Shown here: piece by piece, positions 11,651 through 23,600 of the stretch
Layout: every line of letters begins with the position of its first letter
How positions within the stretch are numbered: position 1 is the stretch's first letter
NCBI RefSeq assembly: GCF_020520425.1
Contig: NC_079487.1
Location: forward strand, 111,386,141-111,450,140
Source of the DNA: Spinacia oleracea
Taxonomy: Eukaryota > Streptophyta > Magnoliopsida > Caryophyllales > Amaranthaceae
Direction: 5' to 3'
Length of the DNA: 64,000 nt
The notes under the pieces: generated by a model
What the model was told of the DNA's origin: nothing
Seen by the model: the letters and a program-made list of their open reading frames with translations, nothing else
The model's database searches: none
Program-made: the position numbers and the translations under genes

Positions 11651-12187
11651 TTATGGTAATTAATGCTCCCTCGGTTCTTAAATGTTACTTCTCTTTCCTT
11701 ATTGATTTTTTTTAACCCATTTTGAAAGTGTATCGTTATCAACGTCCGCGTAGGCTAAAATCGCTCGCATTTTTATCATGAAAGGACAAAATTACCCTTA
11801 TAAAAATATTACCCCTGCCTTCAATTATTAATTTCACCATATCTCTCGAATGAGAGGATCGGAAAAAAGAGAGGGGAGGGGGAAGGGGACGAACGAAATA
11901 CGGGGATGGTAGGACGAAGCATTGAGGGAGGCTGCAAGCATTTGGGTGGTTGGACTGGATATTTTCGGTCGGAGCTCTTCTAGGTCGTCGGAGATAGGTG
12001 TCGGAATACATGGATGGATGATCAGGGTGGAGAAAGGGGGAAGAGGAGTCAATTTATTTATAAAGGTTAAATTCGAAATTCAACGTAAAAAATGAGGGCG
12101 TTTTTAGCTAATGAGGGCGTCGAATAAAAATCCCCATTTGATATTTTTCCTTATTTATCCAACATTTATCCTCTTTAAACTCTTATA
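11651..12187. other. Intergenic, nothing recognised
   Basis: A short stretch starting CTCCCTCGGTTCTTAAATG may be one end of another MITE, without a partner end. The G-rich part at 11860-12060 gives ORFs only on the minus strand, in low-complexity sequence. No gene is visible. Confidence 0.4.
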
Positions 12188-12441
12188 CTTCACCCGTTCT
12201 TTGAATATTGCACTATGTTGATTTCACACTCTAACACATGACTTTGACTCTTACTCTGTCGAATTATGCATAATTAAAAATTATGATAAAATTGATGTTT
12301 AGAAAGTATATGTCAATAAGAATTTAACAAGATCCTACATTATTAGATATTTTCCTACGCATATATTACAAAAGATGGTCAAAGACACAACATGAATAGT
12401 GTAAAAGTCAAAATAATGCGATATTTGTGGAACGGAGGAAG
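12188..12441. mobile_element. Stowaway-like MITE
   Basis: Left end CTTCACCCGTTCTTTGAATATTGC is inverted relative to right end GCGATATTTGTGGAACGGAGGAAG, and both are flanked by TA. The 254-bp interior is AT-rich and non-coding. Confidence 0.72.
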
Positions 12442-12516
12442 TATCACAATTGTAATTATGATTGCGTCCCAAGTAAATATTCAAAACGATCCACTTATCA
12501 TCTACATAACACTAAG

Positions 12517-12735
12517 GGTGCTATCTATTTACCTGATTTTCACTTGTTTTTTCTAAACTTATCTTATTTGAACATTGTATGACCTTAATTGAATTTCTCA
12601 AAACTTATTTTAGTTATAAATTGTACTTGATCAATCCTTATTTTTCATTTTTTTTCCTGAACTTAACTTATCTATTTGAAATTAACTAAACCAATCCTGA
12701 CTTACTTTTACTAAACTAAATGGAATTAAAGTGCA
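12517..12735. mobile_element. MITE related to the 8847-9050 element, reversed
   Basis: It begins GGGTGCTATCTATTTACC then GATTTTCACTTGTTTTTTC, which matches the reverse complement of the right end at 9050. Shared interior words include AAACTTATTTTAG, AAATTGTACTTG and TCCTTATTTTTCA. The right end is poorly preserved. Confidence 0.5.
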
Positions 12736-15487
12736 CAAAACATTTTCCTATCTCTTTTTTTTTGTGTTTTTTATTTCTGTTTTTAATCATATGAGTAATT
12801 TTGTTATGCCCAAGTAAAAAAAATACAAAAAAACTTTGGCAAATTTTCCAAAAATAACATTTTAAAACCAATTATTTGCGAGAAACAACATTTTAATTAT
12901 TACTTTTGCGAAAACATACCTTAAAGTAAAATTAATTTGCGAGAGACAACCTATTGGTGTTTTCAGGCGTTGACCAAAGAATTTCCGATTTGACTTGGCC
13001 AATTTTACTACTTGCACCCTTTTTCCCTCTCCTTTTCCCACTTAAACCAATTTCGAGCCAGAAATCAAAATAAAAAAAACCCCAAAAAATTTAGTCTTCT
13101 CTCTCTTCATCTCCCCCCACCAATTTTTTTACCCTCTCTTCCTGCTGAATCATTTGGATGAAATTGATAGATTGCTTCTGCATTAAGTGTTGGCACTCTA
13201 CCACAAATTTTTGGTAAGTTTTGTTCATTAATTTTGCCTAATCTTAATGTAGGAAAGTTAGGGGTTTTCCCCCTAAATTTGTGAATTGATTCAATTTTCT
13301 CGATTTTCTGGATGAAATTGCAGTGACCATGACTCGATTTTTAGGCTAAAATTGCAAGGACAATGAAATTGGGGGCCATTGAAGTACAAAAGCAAGAGAA
13401 AACAGAGCAAAAAAACGGAAACAAACATTGAGATGAGGTCAGAAATTTTAACAAAAAATGAAAAAAAAAACACATTATATTTAAGTAGGTGAACAAAGTG
13501 ACGTTCGAAATTCATGACTTACAACATTCAATTGATGGAAATTGATGGTTGAGCTTCATAAATGATGGGGGGCAGAGAACTCCAAAGGTTTTTCAGATTT
13601 TTTTAAAAAGGTTTTTAAGCAATTCCCTTTTATATGAGAGGAAAAAGGAGGGAAAAGGGTGTGAATAAGAAAAACAGAGAGCACGTAACCGACACAGGCC
13701 AAGTCAGATCGGAAATCCTTTGATCAACGGCTGAAAACACCAAAAGGATGTCTCTCGTAAATCTATTACTACCTATTACTATATACTAAAAGAGACACCG
13801 GGAATGACACGTGTCAATTCCTGGTGTAAAATTTTCCCGCCTAAAACATTTTCCTAAAATATATATTTTATTTTATTTTATTTTATTCTCTACCCTTTTA
13901 TAAACTATCTATGTATGGAAAAAATATCAGTTTATAATTTATGTCAATAATAGATACCACGTAATAATAATTTTGCTAAATACTTTTTTTTATAATATTT
14001 TAGTCAAATCTGTACATTAATAATGGAAATTTTATTCACTCGATATGTCAGTCAAAGTAGCATATTACACATATATAATATGCATATTAGATGAATAAAT
14101 ATAAATTATTTACACTAATATAAACCTGGTCCATGCTAACTTAGCGTGGACCAGGGCAACGGATTAATTTGTATGGGTAACATATGTAACTGTCACGTGA
14201 CAGTTACGTGACAGTTATTTTGTAATTTTAAATAGTAACTATATGCGTATTACAGTAACTATGTGTTTTAAAGAGTAACTATGTGTTTTAAAGAGTAACT
14301 ATGTGCTTTGAAGAGTTTTAATGCGATTTGTGTCTAGCCCACTTTATATACGTTTTAAACTTTTTTATTTTTCAAAATTTCAGATCTACAATCTGTTCAT
14401 TCTCTTTCATTTTCTCTCTCTTCATTTTCTCTCTATGCTTTTCAAAATTTAGCCCAAATTTCTAGGTTTTGTTCGATTTTCTTCGTAATTATCTTATAAT
14501 TCTTATGATTGGATCTATTAGATGAGGAAAAATTGGAGGAAGTAGAAGATCAAGGAGGAGGTTCGTCGTTGCCGAAATCGAATCGAAGAATTTGCGCTCG
14601 ACTACAAATCTTCGCAAGAATTTTTAGAGATCACATCTCGGTTTGTTGTTTTTTAAAGAATTTTAAGTCTATTTTTACTTAAAATTGAAAATATTTGTTG
14701 TTTTGAAGAAATTAATGTTTGTGTTTTACCGAAGTATCGTTTTCACTTCGCGAATTCGATCAGTGACTTCACGATTTTAAATAGTAACTATATGAGTAAC
14801 ACAGTAACTATATGGTTTAAAGAGGTACTATGTAATTTTAATGGTTACTATATGTGTACAATAGTTACTATATTATTTTAATGGTTACTATATGTGCACA
14901 ACAGTTATTATGTGTACAATAGTTATTATTTTGTTGAGTGATTCGAAATGTTTGTTGTTTTGTTGAAATTAGGGTTAGTGTTTCACATAGTTAGTATATA
15001 AATGATATAGTCACCTTTAATTTATGATGCGAAATAGTGTTTTTAATAGTCACTGGAATATTCGTTGTGTTTATGTTAATAGTAGTTTTTAGAGTAACTA
15101 TATTTTTAAAAAAAGTTATTATAGCTTTAAAATAGTAACTATGTGTTTAAAATAGTCACTATATTTTTTAGAAAGTTATTATAAGTTTAAAACAGTAACT
15201 ATGTGTTTAAGATAGTTATTTTGTTATGAAAAGTTTATAGTGACTTTTTGATAAATAATAGTTACTATACGATTACATTATGTACTATGTTATTTAGAGT
15301 ATGTAGTTGTCCGCTTCTTAGATAGTGACTATATGATTATAATGGTTAATATATGTGTTCAATAGTTACTATATTTTAATAATAGTTACTATATGGTTTA
15401 TATAGTTACTATATGGTTTATATAGTTACTATATATTTGATATTTGTATAAGAAAATAATACGAAGTATCAATCACATGTTATTCTA

Positions 15488-15636
15488 GGTCCTAAAGTTG
15501 CACTATCTAGTGACGAATCTGCAAAAATACTTTACGAACAATATCATTTTTATAAGAAGAAATAATGCCTTAAATTTAGAAAAAAGAGACAAAGGCTGTG
15601 AACTTTAAGAATTGATGCAGCAAAGCACAAGAGGTA
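15488..15636 (+). pseudogene. FAR1 DNA-binding domain relic
   Basis: After an acceptor-like TTATTCTAG the frame reads GPKVALSSDESAKILYEQYH, then FYKKK, a stop, CLKFRKKRQRL, a stop, and LRIDAAKHKR. FAR1/FHY3-family domains and their MULE relatives have this order: PKVG.EF.S..EA..FY..YA, then GF.IRK. Two in-frame stops and the absence of the zinc-binding part make it a broken fragment. The match is by pattern memory; a profile search would settle it. Confidence 0.55.
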
Positions 15637-17035
15637 GAAATAGTGTTTGTTGTTTGGGTGAAATTAGGGTTAGTGTTTCATATAGTTAGTATATAAATGA
15701 TATAGTTACCTTTAATTTATGTTGCGAAATAATGTTTTTAATAGTCATTGGAATATTCGTTGTGTTTATGTTAGTAGTAGTTTTTAGAGTAACTATATTT
15801 TTTAAAAAGTTACTATAACTTAAAAACAGTAACTATGTGTTTAAAACAGTTACTATATTTTTTTAGAAAGTTATTATAAATTTAAAACAATAATTATGTG
15901 TTTAAGATAGTTACTATGTTAAGAACAGTTTATAGTGACTTTTTGATAAATAATAGTTACTATACGATTACATTATGTACTATGTTATTTCGAGTATATT
16001 TTTGTCTGCTTCTTAGATAGTGACTATATGATTATAATGGTTACTATATTTGTACAATAGTTACTATATTATAATAATAGTCACTATATGTTAAGCTAGT
16101 TGTTGTGTGATTATAATGGTTACTATATGTGTACAATAGTTACTATATTATTATATTAGTTACTATATGTTTGAAATAGGTACTATGTTTATTTTATCAT
16201 GATTTGTTACCATATGTTTATTTTCTTCAATAGTTACTATATTATTTATATAGTTACTATATGTTTGAAATAGATATTATGTTTATTTTATTATGACTTG
16301 TTACCATATGTTTATTTTCTTTAATAGTTAATGTACGTTTTATATAGTTACTATATTTTTGAAATAAGTACTATGTTAGTTTATTATGTTATATGCATGT
16401 TTTTATGTTATTCTATATTTTTAATGATATAGTTACTGTATTATGGATAGAGTTACTATATTATTATCACATCAACTATGTCCGCAACTCTGTGACTAAA
16501 TGACCATCAATAATATTTATAGGTATTATATCTTGTATTATAGTAACTATATGTTTGGTATAGTTTTTTGTGTATATTATAATGTTATTTTTATGTTCTT
16601 TGTTGTCTTCTATGTTATTAGTAATAAGAGTTACTATGTTATGATCACAACAACTATATGATCATAACAATAACTATATCTACAACCTTGCTCGTATATG
16701 ACTATCATTAATATTAAGAGTTACTATATCATGTATAATAATAACTATATATTTTTAATAGTTATTATCTTATCATTATGTTATTTTAATGATCTTTCTT
16801 TGTACTCCATGTTATTATTAATAAAAGTGACGTGACTATATTATTTTGACAGTAACTATATGTCTATAACAATAACAATAACTATATATGCAATTCTGCA
16901 AGTATTTTACCATCGTTAATGGTAAGAGTTACTATATGATGCATAATAGAAACTACACGTTTTACATAGTTACTATGTTATTTTTTCATATTTAAATGTT
17001 AAATTATTAACTTAGTTTAAATATTATTGATTCAG

Positions 17036-17167
17036 AAATACAAAGATGATGCACCCAAAATTGAAATCGTGCAAAGAATAAATTCTACAAGGAAAACAAA
17101 AGCACGAGGAGAAGAAGAAAATCCTGACAACAATGGAAACCAAGAACGTGGTAGAGGAAGCAAATGA
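17036..17167 (+). pseudogene. Basic C-terminal exon relic of the MULE gene
   Basis: It follows a GATTCAG acceptor and gives 43 residues before a TGA. The content is rich in K, R, G and E (INSTRKTKARGEEENPDNNG, then QERGRGSK). FAR1-type transposases often end in a KTKGRP-like basic tail, so this may be the last exon of the former transposase gene. The next 50 bases continue Gly/Arg-rich in another frame (KKRRGPRGRG). No other evidence supports a function. Confidence 0.4.
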
Positions 17168-17966
17168 TGTGTTGGTGGAAAAAAGAGACGTGGTCCACGT
17201 GGACGTGGTTAACATTTGAGTTTAACATGGTTTATTTAATAGATGCAAAGAATTAGAATGTCGTAGCTAAAACAACTAACCAAATAGTTAATGTTTTCTT
17301 TATTATTGTTCAAGAGTTATAATTACTGTTACTTTTGATATAGTTACTCTTTTATATTTCAGTAATTATGTGATATATAATAGAAAAAATTACTATATGA
17401 CCTCTAAACCATCTATGTCATATTGTTTATTTTTATAATATAGTAATTGTTTTCCAGCTAAAGTTATTTTTCTATATAATATAGTTAATCTTTGGATAGA
17501 ATAATTGTTCTCATCGAAATTACTATATTATTATTATTTATTTCATAGTTACTATTCTGAAAATATAGTTACTTTACAGAACCTATAGTTTCTATAATTT
17601 ACTCTTTTTGTCTACAAGAATGAATATATAGTAGTAATTGTTTTACAGTTAAAATTACTTTTCTATATGATATAGTTAATCTTTGGATAGAATAGTTATT
17701 CTTATCATTATTATGTTCATAGTTATTATTCTGGAGATATAGTTACTTTACAGAACCTACAATTTCTATAATTACTCACTGTTAAAATTACTTAATTACC
17801 CTGGTCCATGGTAATCTTATGGTGGATCGGGTCCATGCAAGTGGAATTGAATATAAATGAGTATGTTTAAACAAAAATTATAATTATACAGTAGTTTGGA
17901 GATATTTAGTTAAATATTTTGTAAAAAAATTTATCATAATCCGTGCGTGCACGAGATCTAATCTAG

Positions 17967-18138
17967 TTAATTTTAATTTAAAGTTTATTTTCGAAAAAAA
18001 AAAAAAATGGTTTTAAAAGGTTAGTTTCGATCATTTAAACTTTTAGAAGTGTGTTTCCTACACCTATTGGATGCTACCCCGTATTGTGTAAAAAAGAATA
18101 ATTAGCAAAAAAACCAAAATAATTCAAATCATAAACAC
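17967..18138. other. Residual upstream sequence of RPN8 copy 2 before the LINE
   Basis: About 75 bases belong to the right TIR of the 12838-18040 element. Only about 95 bases (roughly 18041-18138) are unassigned before the LINE target duplication. This was the immediate upstream sequence of RPN8 copy 2 before the LINE arrived. Confidence 0.6.
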
Positions 18139-20631
18139 TTTTTTTTTTTAACGCAAACCGACGATATATATATATATTAATTAATTAGGGATAAAAACCC
18201 TAATACTAACAAAAGCAAGCATGATCCAGAAAAAAATCAGATCAGCTGAGCAAATCATCCTTGTCCTGCTAACTATCTTCCTTAAGCCCGCAAAAGATAG
18301 GACTATCAAAATGAGGATGAAAATCGTTATCTATCCTAATACCATAATCGATATTACGAAAATACTTATGCTTTAAAACTAGGATTATATACATCCAAAA
18401 AGACGCCATATATAACCTTGTGAAGCCTGCGTCGCACCAAAAGAACGGTCCAAATTAGTTGTTGGTGACAGAATTGATCTCCTCATCGTCTTCAACTTCA
18501 ACAATTTCTATATCCTTTGGAATTGTTGAACTACCAACAACAAATGGAACAAAAGCCTTTCCTTTACCCTTATCAGTAATGCTCCCAACCTTTCCTGAAT
18601 CTTTATCCTGCATCACCTGTTTGATAGTAGAGACTATGGAACCGAAGACAATTTCTGTAGCTGAAGAAGTCTGAGCTATATTGTTGTTTTTTGCTGCATT
18701 TTCTTTTCTTGCATTGCACATTGCCCGAACTTGATCCCGGGCATTTCTTCTCATCTCCTCTGCATATGCTGGATTTGCTTTTTCAAAATCCCCTTCATAT
18801 TCCTCTTTTGCACAAGATGGAATGATGTAGTGAAGCTTATGTTGCACCACCATAATCAAAGAGTGAGCTGCCAAAGCATGAGCAACTCTATTATAGGTCT
18901 TTGGAATGTGAGAGAAACTAATGATCCAGTTTTCTCCCAAAAGCTGAGTAACCTCTCGAAGAACCGGACCCAATTCATGATGAGTATGATCTTTCACTTT
19001 ATCAAGAAGGAGCTTAAGATTCAAAGCATCTGTTTCAACTTCTAACTTATCAATTAAGAAGTTCTTTGCAATTTTTAGGCCCTCTCTCAAAGCATAGAGT
19101 TCAGAAGCCAAAGGAGAATGAACCCTAAATTTAGTAGAGAACCCAACAAACCAGGAGCCAGTGTGCCTTCTGAAAACACCTCCTCCTCCTGCCACATTTC
19201 CTGATTTCCAAGCACCATCAATATTTAGTTTCATATATCCTTCCAAAGGTGGCATCCACTGCTTCCTAATAGGGGGAAGATTCGTTTTGATATCTGTACT
19301 TTTACCCTGCAAAGCCAAGTTAGTAGAGTTCCAGTCTATAAAGAAAGAGTTATAAAGAGAGAAAGCACTTTTCATTTTGAGATCAAAAACAGCTTTGTTT
19401 CTAGAGATCCAAATATGCCAAATAGCAACAATAAAAATAACTTTCCAAGAAGCAGAATTATGGAGATTGAAATGAATCCAATCCTTCCAACTTGAATTAT
19501 AAAAAGCACAGAACTGGAAATGTTCAGTGTTCCAAACCCTCTGAAAAATGAAGGACCACAGAACACTAGATTGGGGGCAATCCCTGAAAAGATGTAAGTG
19601 ATCCTCTTTTTGCTGTTGGCACCTAGAGCAGATAGGGCTAATATTTGGAATTCTTTGATTTAAAATAGCAGCTACTGGTAATATTTCATGACAGCAATTC
19701 CAAAGAAGCATTTTGTATTTGTAAGGACATTTTATTTTCCAGATAGTTTTCCACGGAAAGCTAGAAAAAGAAGTAGGAGAAGGATCATGCAATTGAATAT
19801 GATAAGCAGATTTAATATCAAAATCACCATTTTTTGAGTATTTCCATCTTATAAAATCCTCTTCATCCATATTATTTGAAAGGGGGTAAGCTAGAATAAG
19901 ATCCTTAATATGAGTAGGAAGAAGATGTTGAATCTCATCAAGATACCACTTTCCATTTCTAATGATTCTATTGACAAACCAATGGGCTTTCAACTCTGGA
20001 ATTTTAATATCCTCAAGGGTATAAAGAGGTGCTTCCCCTACCCAATGATGATACCAAATAGAAGTGTTCCTACCATTACCAATTCCTATGATTAAACCCT
20101 TTTGAAGAATATGATTGCCCCTAAGGATATCTCTCCATAAGGGAGAATGGTTGTAGTTAGGCATAGAGTTTAAAAGGTTTGAATTCTTTAGATACTTCTC
20201 CTTTAAAATTCTTACCCACAATTTATCTGGTTTATCAAGAATAGTCCATCCTAGTTTTGCCATAAACGCCAGATTCCAATCCTTCAATCTTCTAATTCCC
20301 AACCCTCCAACATTAGTAGGAAGAGTAACTTTATCCCAAGCTAATCTTGCCATATAATTACTTCTATCCACCTTGTTCCAAAGAAATTTTCTACAACATT
20401 TTTCGATAGCATAGGTAATGTTGGAAGGAATTAGAGAAGTTTGCATGGCATAAAGAGGAAAAGAGCTAAGAACTGATCTAATTAAAGTACAACGTCCAGC
20501 CATATTCAAAAGCTTAGCTTGCCAACCTCTTATTCTATCCATCGTTTTATCCAACAGACCTCTGTAATTATTAATTTTTAGCTTATGAGGTCTAATATCC
20601 ACCCCCAAATATTTACCAAAAGAGGAAGAAA
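18139..20631 (-). mobile_element. 5'-truncated L1-type LINE
   Basis: A 15-bp duplication TCAAATCATAAACAC flanks it (18124-18138 and 20632-20646). The poly(A) tail is the T run at 18139-18149, so transcription sense is minus. The 5' end is truncated inside the RT thumb, as usual for LINEs. The insertion lies in the 5' leader or core promoter of RPN8 copy 2, about 40 bp before its ATG. Sequence 18150-18454 is LINE 3' UTR. Confidence 0.93.
18455..20631 (-). CDS. LINE ORF2 C-terminal part: RT end, zf-RVT, RNase H
   Basis: An open frame of about 725 codons without stops. It starts within the RT/thumb region (SSFGKYLGVDI, GWQAKLLNMAGRCTLIRSVL), passes WLRF-like maturase positions, then a zf-RVT segment at about residues 280-365 (FPWKTIWKIKCPYKYKMLLW; CSRCQQQKEDHLHLFRDCP), and an RNase H domain at about 470-605 (LNIDGAW, ASELYAL, VETDAL). 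The fourth acidic site is altered: NRVAHALA where NRVADALA is usual. The first Met lies in the target duplication, so it is not a native start; the endonuclease and most of RT are missing. About 115 residues beyond RNase H (KEEYEGDFEKANPAYAEEMR and onward, ending in an acidic tail) are not part of the standard domain set. Confidence 0.9.
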
Positions 20632-20685
20632 TCAAATCATAAACACAAGAAGAGAGAAGAGTAAGAGGAAGGTCTAAGAATCACA

Positions 20686-23600
20686 ATGGACGTGATTAAA
20701 ACTCAGCAAATATTTTCATCAAAATCAATCGAGAAGGTGGTTGTTCATCCATTGGTGCTTCTGAGCATTGTAGATCACTATAATCGTGTTGCACGCGACA
20801 CCAAGAAGCGCGTCATCGGTGTTTTGCTTGGAAGCACCTTCAAGGGTACCGTCGATGTTACTAACAGCTACGCCGGTAATTTCTGGATCTTAACGTTCAA
20901 TTAATTTCCGATTTTTAATTTTTGATTAGTCTGCTGTTTTCCTAGCTAGCTAAATTTAGGTTTTAGGGTTTGTAATTTTTGTGAGTTTCAGTTCAGTTGT
21001 TGTTTGTATAGGTTTTGGGTTTGGGTTTGCACATTTTGTTAGCTTCAATTCAGTTTTTATCTGTTAGATTTTAGGGTTTTAGTTTGAATTCGCGTCTGAA
21101 GTTTTTTTGTTCAATATATTGGGAAATTCTGTAGATGCAGAAATTCGGAAGATGAGCTGATTTATGTTGTTTGCGTCTAAAATGAATTGGTGTTAAATTG
21201 AGCTGCATGTTTGAATGGAACTGCATCCTGCATCTAAAATTTGAGTAATAGGATAAAGTGCCCTCTTAGTAATTATATTGTAGGATCACTTTTACATAGG
21301 TTGCAGCTATAGATAATACAATCCAGTGACAATTATTCCATCAGATGCTTCGAAGCATTTAGCAGATTACGCTCCTTTTACTTTGTTGTTTGTATGAAAT
21401 AGGATGTTTAGATCTTGAAATTTGTTGAAGTAGAGATCATGATGAAGCTCAGCCTAATAACTGTATTGAAATTAGTACTTTATAGTTTGTGATGGGAAAA
21501 CAGTTATGTTGATTACTACCCTCGTCCCTCATGCGTATGTTCAATCATCTATTTGAAGGTGAATCATTCATCTCCTGATCTTGGATGTTAGCACTTTGCC
21601 AATGATCGTGAAAGTATGTCAATGGCCTGTAGAAGTAGCTAGGTTTTAAACAGTTGTGAATTGTGAGATTTTTTGATGAGTGTCTTATGTGGAAACTTTG
21701 CCACTGTTTGGTCGGCACTTATGAAGTTGGTTCATTCATTTTATGAATAATATTCTTCTCGGAGTCTTTTGGGGTACAGCCTCCGTATCTGTCAACGGGC
21801 TAGGCTACATACTCTACTTTCTTGGACCTATCGATGCAGGAAATGCTTTTATTAGTGTTAATTTTTGTTAGCTCTGGGTAGACCCTAGATTTCCTTACCA
21901 CATCAAAAGATTGGAGGAGTATTTGTGTTTTACTTTCTTTGGGGTCAAACTACTCTTATTACCCCGTTCGAAGTATTTTACACGGTGAGAGAAGAATACA
22001 GGGCTTTATGCTTACTAATTCATTACATTACATCTGATGCATGGCATTCATGTATACATCAGTAAAGGCGACATTCTGATGCTTTTAGTGGTTTTACAAT
22101 ACAAAAAGGGGTTATAATTTATAAGATCCAATACAAGTTTAAATTATTTATGCATGGTTTGTGACTTTATTGGGTGGTTACAACGTGCTAGATGAGCAAA
22201 TGAGTCATGTTCAACCCCTCTCTTTTTTTGTTGCTCTGACATTTGACAGAAAACATGCAGTTCCATTTGAAGAAGATGACAAGGACTCTAGCATTTGGTT
22301 TCTCGACCACAACTACCATGAATCTATGTTTTCCATGTTTAGGAGAATAAATGGTAACTTTTCTCGGAATCACTTGTTATTTTACCTTTTTGGCTGGTGA
22401 GCTTGAACTTGATTTCATCTCGTACTGATTCTTCTTAATTTTCAGCAAAGGAGCATGTTGTGGGTTGGTATAGCACTGGTCCTAAGCTCCGGGAGAATGA
22501 TTTGGATGTCCACAGATTATTTAGCGAGTAAGATACCTATTTTTTTCTTGAAGCTTAAAATCAGGTTGCATTGTATGTTCATTAATGGACTACCAATTTT
22601 CCAAAATATGTTATACCCTTTTCTCCATTGTGGCTTGGTAATGCAGAAAACTCCACTTTAGAATTCTACTCACTGATGGAAGTTACTTTCTTTTCCAAGG
22701 ATCTTATGACTGATTTTTGTTGGATAATCCTTGAGGATAAATTTGAGATATTTGAACAGTCATGAAATAAGTGACCTTAAGATTTGATGTGATAATGAGT
22801 AGACCAGATAAGACTGTTAAACTTCAAAAGCAGACCATAATTAGGCACAAAGTTAATTAAGATTGTGTTGTGGTTGAATTTCGTGAGAACTGGTCCAACC
22901 CTTTGACCATGAATTTGACAAATTAAGACCATAAGAGTCAGTATATCTGTTTATGCAACTTTTGGTGAGCAACATTCTCTTGTTAGTTTGCTGTGAGTTG
23001 GTAGTAAAGACGACTTAATATGGTGAAGTGGAATGTGTACTGTATTCGGTCCACTCTTTTATCAAATTTTGGCTGTTGAGAATTTGAATGAGCCATGTTG
23101 TCATTTGGTTTTCATCTTAAGAAGATGATCCACTGTGTTGATTACTTGATTAGTAAGCAAAATTTGTGTTCCCAATTTGCTAATTACCCTAGCTTTACAT
23201 ATGTGTTGGGTGTTGTAGCTATGTTCCAAATCCTGTCTTGGTTATCATTGATGTACAACCAGAAGAGCTGGGAATACCAACAAAGGCTTATTATGCAGTT
23301 GAAGAAGTTAAAGAGGTAAAATTTTAATTATATTTATGTTCTTTCGTCTGATTTTAACTTCACTTTGTAACTGAGTTAAAGAAAAACCCTAGTGTCATTT
23401 TATTCTTAGGACCAATTGGTAAATCTCTATGTTAACTAGATTTCATTTTGGGTGGTACTCCGTATCTGATATAGATATGACATGTAGTAAATTAATTAGC
23501 ATGCTTTTTATGACCTCAATATGTTACATGATTTTTTTTTCTGTAAAAGACAATATAAGTTAATTTAAATTTGCGTGTTTCCATTTACAGAATGCAACAC

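Larger units (their letters stand above)
14205..17800. repeat. Degenerate TAGTTACTATAT tandem array with larger duplications
   Basis: Dozens of variants of TAGTTACTATATG or AGTAACTATGTG recur every 20-40 bases over most of the MULE interior. Larger direct duplications are superimposed: about 400 bp at 14945-15346 repeated at 15648-16042, about 80 bp at 16180-16260 repeated at 16260-16340, and a block near 17430-17520 repeated near 17630-17720. The array is interrupted by the two coding relics. Confidence 0.9.
14107..17849. mobile_element. MULE relic of FAR1 type, filled with a TAGTTACTATAT array
   Basis: A perfect 9-bp duplication AATATAAAT (14098-14106 and 17850-17858) flanks the element. 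The terminal repeats align when the right end is reversed: left has TTACACTAATATAAACCTGG, then TCCATGC; right has TTCCACTTGCATGGACCCG, then ATCCACC. Each arm also contains its own GGTCCA/TGGACC palindrome. A leader-like pyrimidine-rich segment (14390-14480), a FAR1-domain relic (15488-15636) and a basic C-terminal exon relic (17036-17167) show descent from a FAR1-type MULE. Most of the rest is degenerate tandem repeat. It is probably inactive. Confidence 0.8.
13762..17966 (+). mobile_element. Helitron copy B, host of a MULE insertion
   Basis: The 5' end is TCTATTACTACCTATTACTA then ATATACTAAAAGAGACACC, preceded by A. Near the 5' end is a palindrome centred on TGACACGTGTCA. The 3' end has a CCGTGCGTGCACG-type hairpin, GATCTAATCTAG, then T. 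Removing it rejoins the TIR of the surrounding element (CGTAAA | TTAATTT), which confirms an A^T insertion. Without the inner MULE (14107-17849) it would be about 460 bp, the same length as the copy at 37564-38022. No Rep/helicase is encoded. Confidence 0.85.
12838..18040. mobile_element. Long-TIR element (MULE/foldback type), split by a Helitron
   Basis: A long inverted repeat is visible. Left at about 12838-13040: TTTTAAAACCA, GCGAGAGACAACC, TTGGTGTTTTCAG, ATTTCCGATTTGACTTGGCC. Right: GGCCAAGTCAGATCGGAAAT, CTGAAAACACCAAAAGG and ATGTCTCTCGTAAA, which breaks off at 13761 and resumes at 17967 with TTAATTTTAATTTAAAG and GGTTTTAAAAGG. The 700-bp original interior (about 13040-13690) has no clear gene. 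The extreme ends and a target duplication could not be fixed. Long TIRs suggest a Mutator-like or foldback element. Confidence 0.7.
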
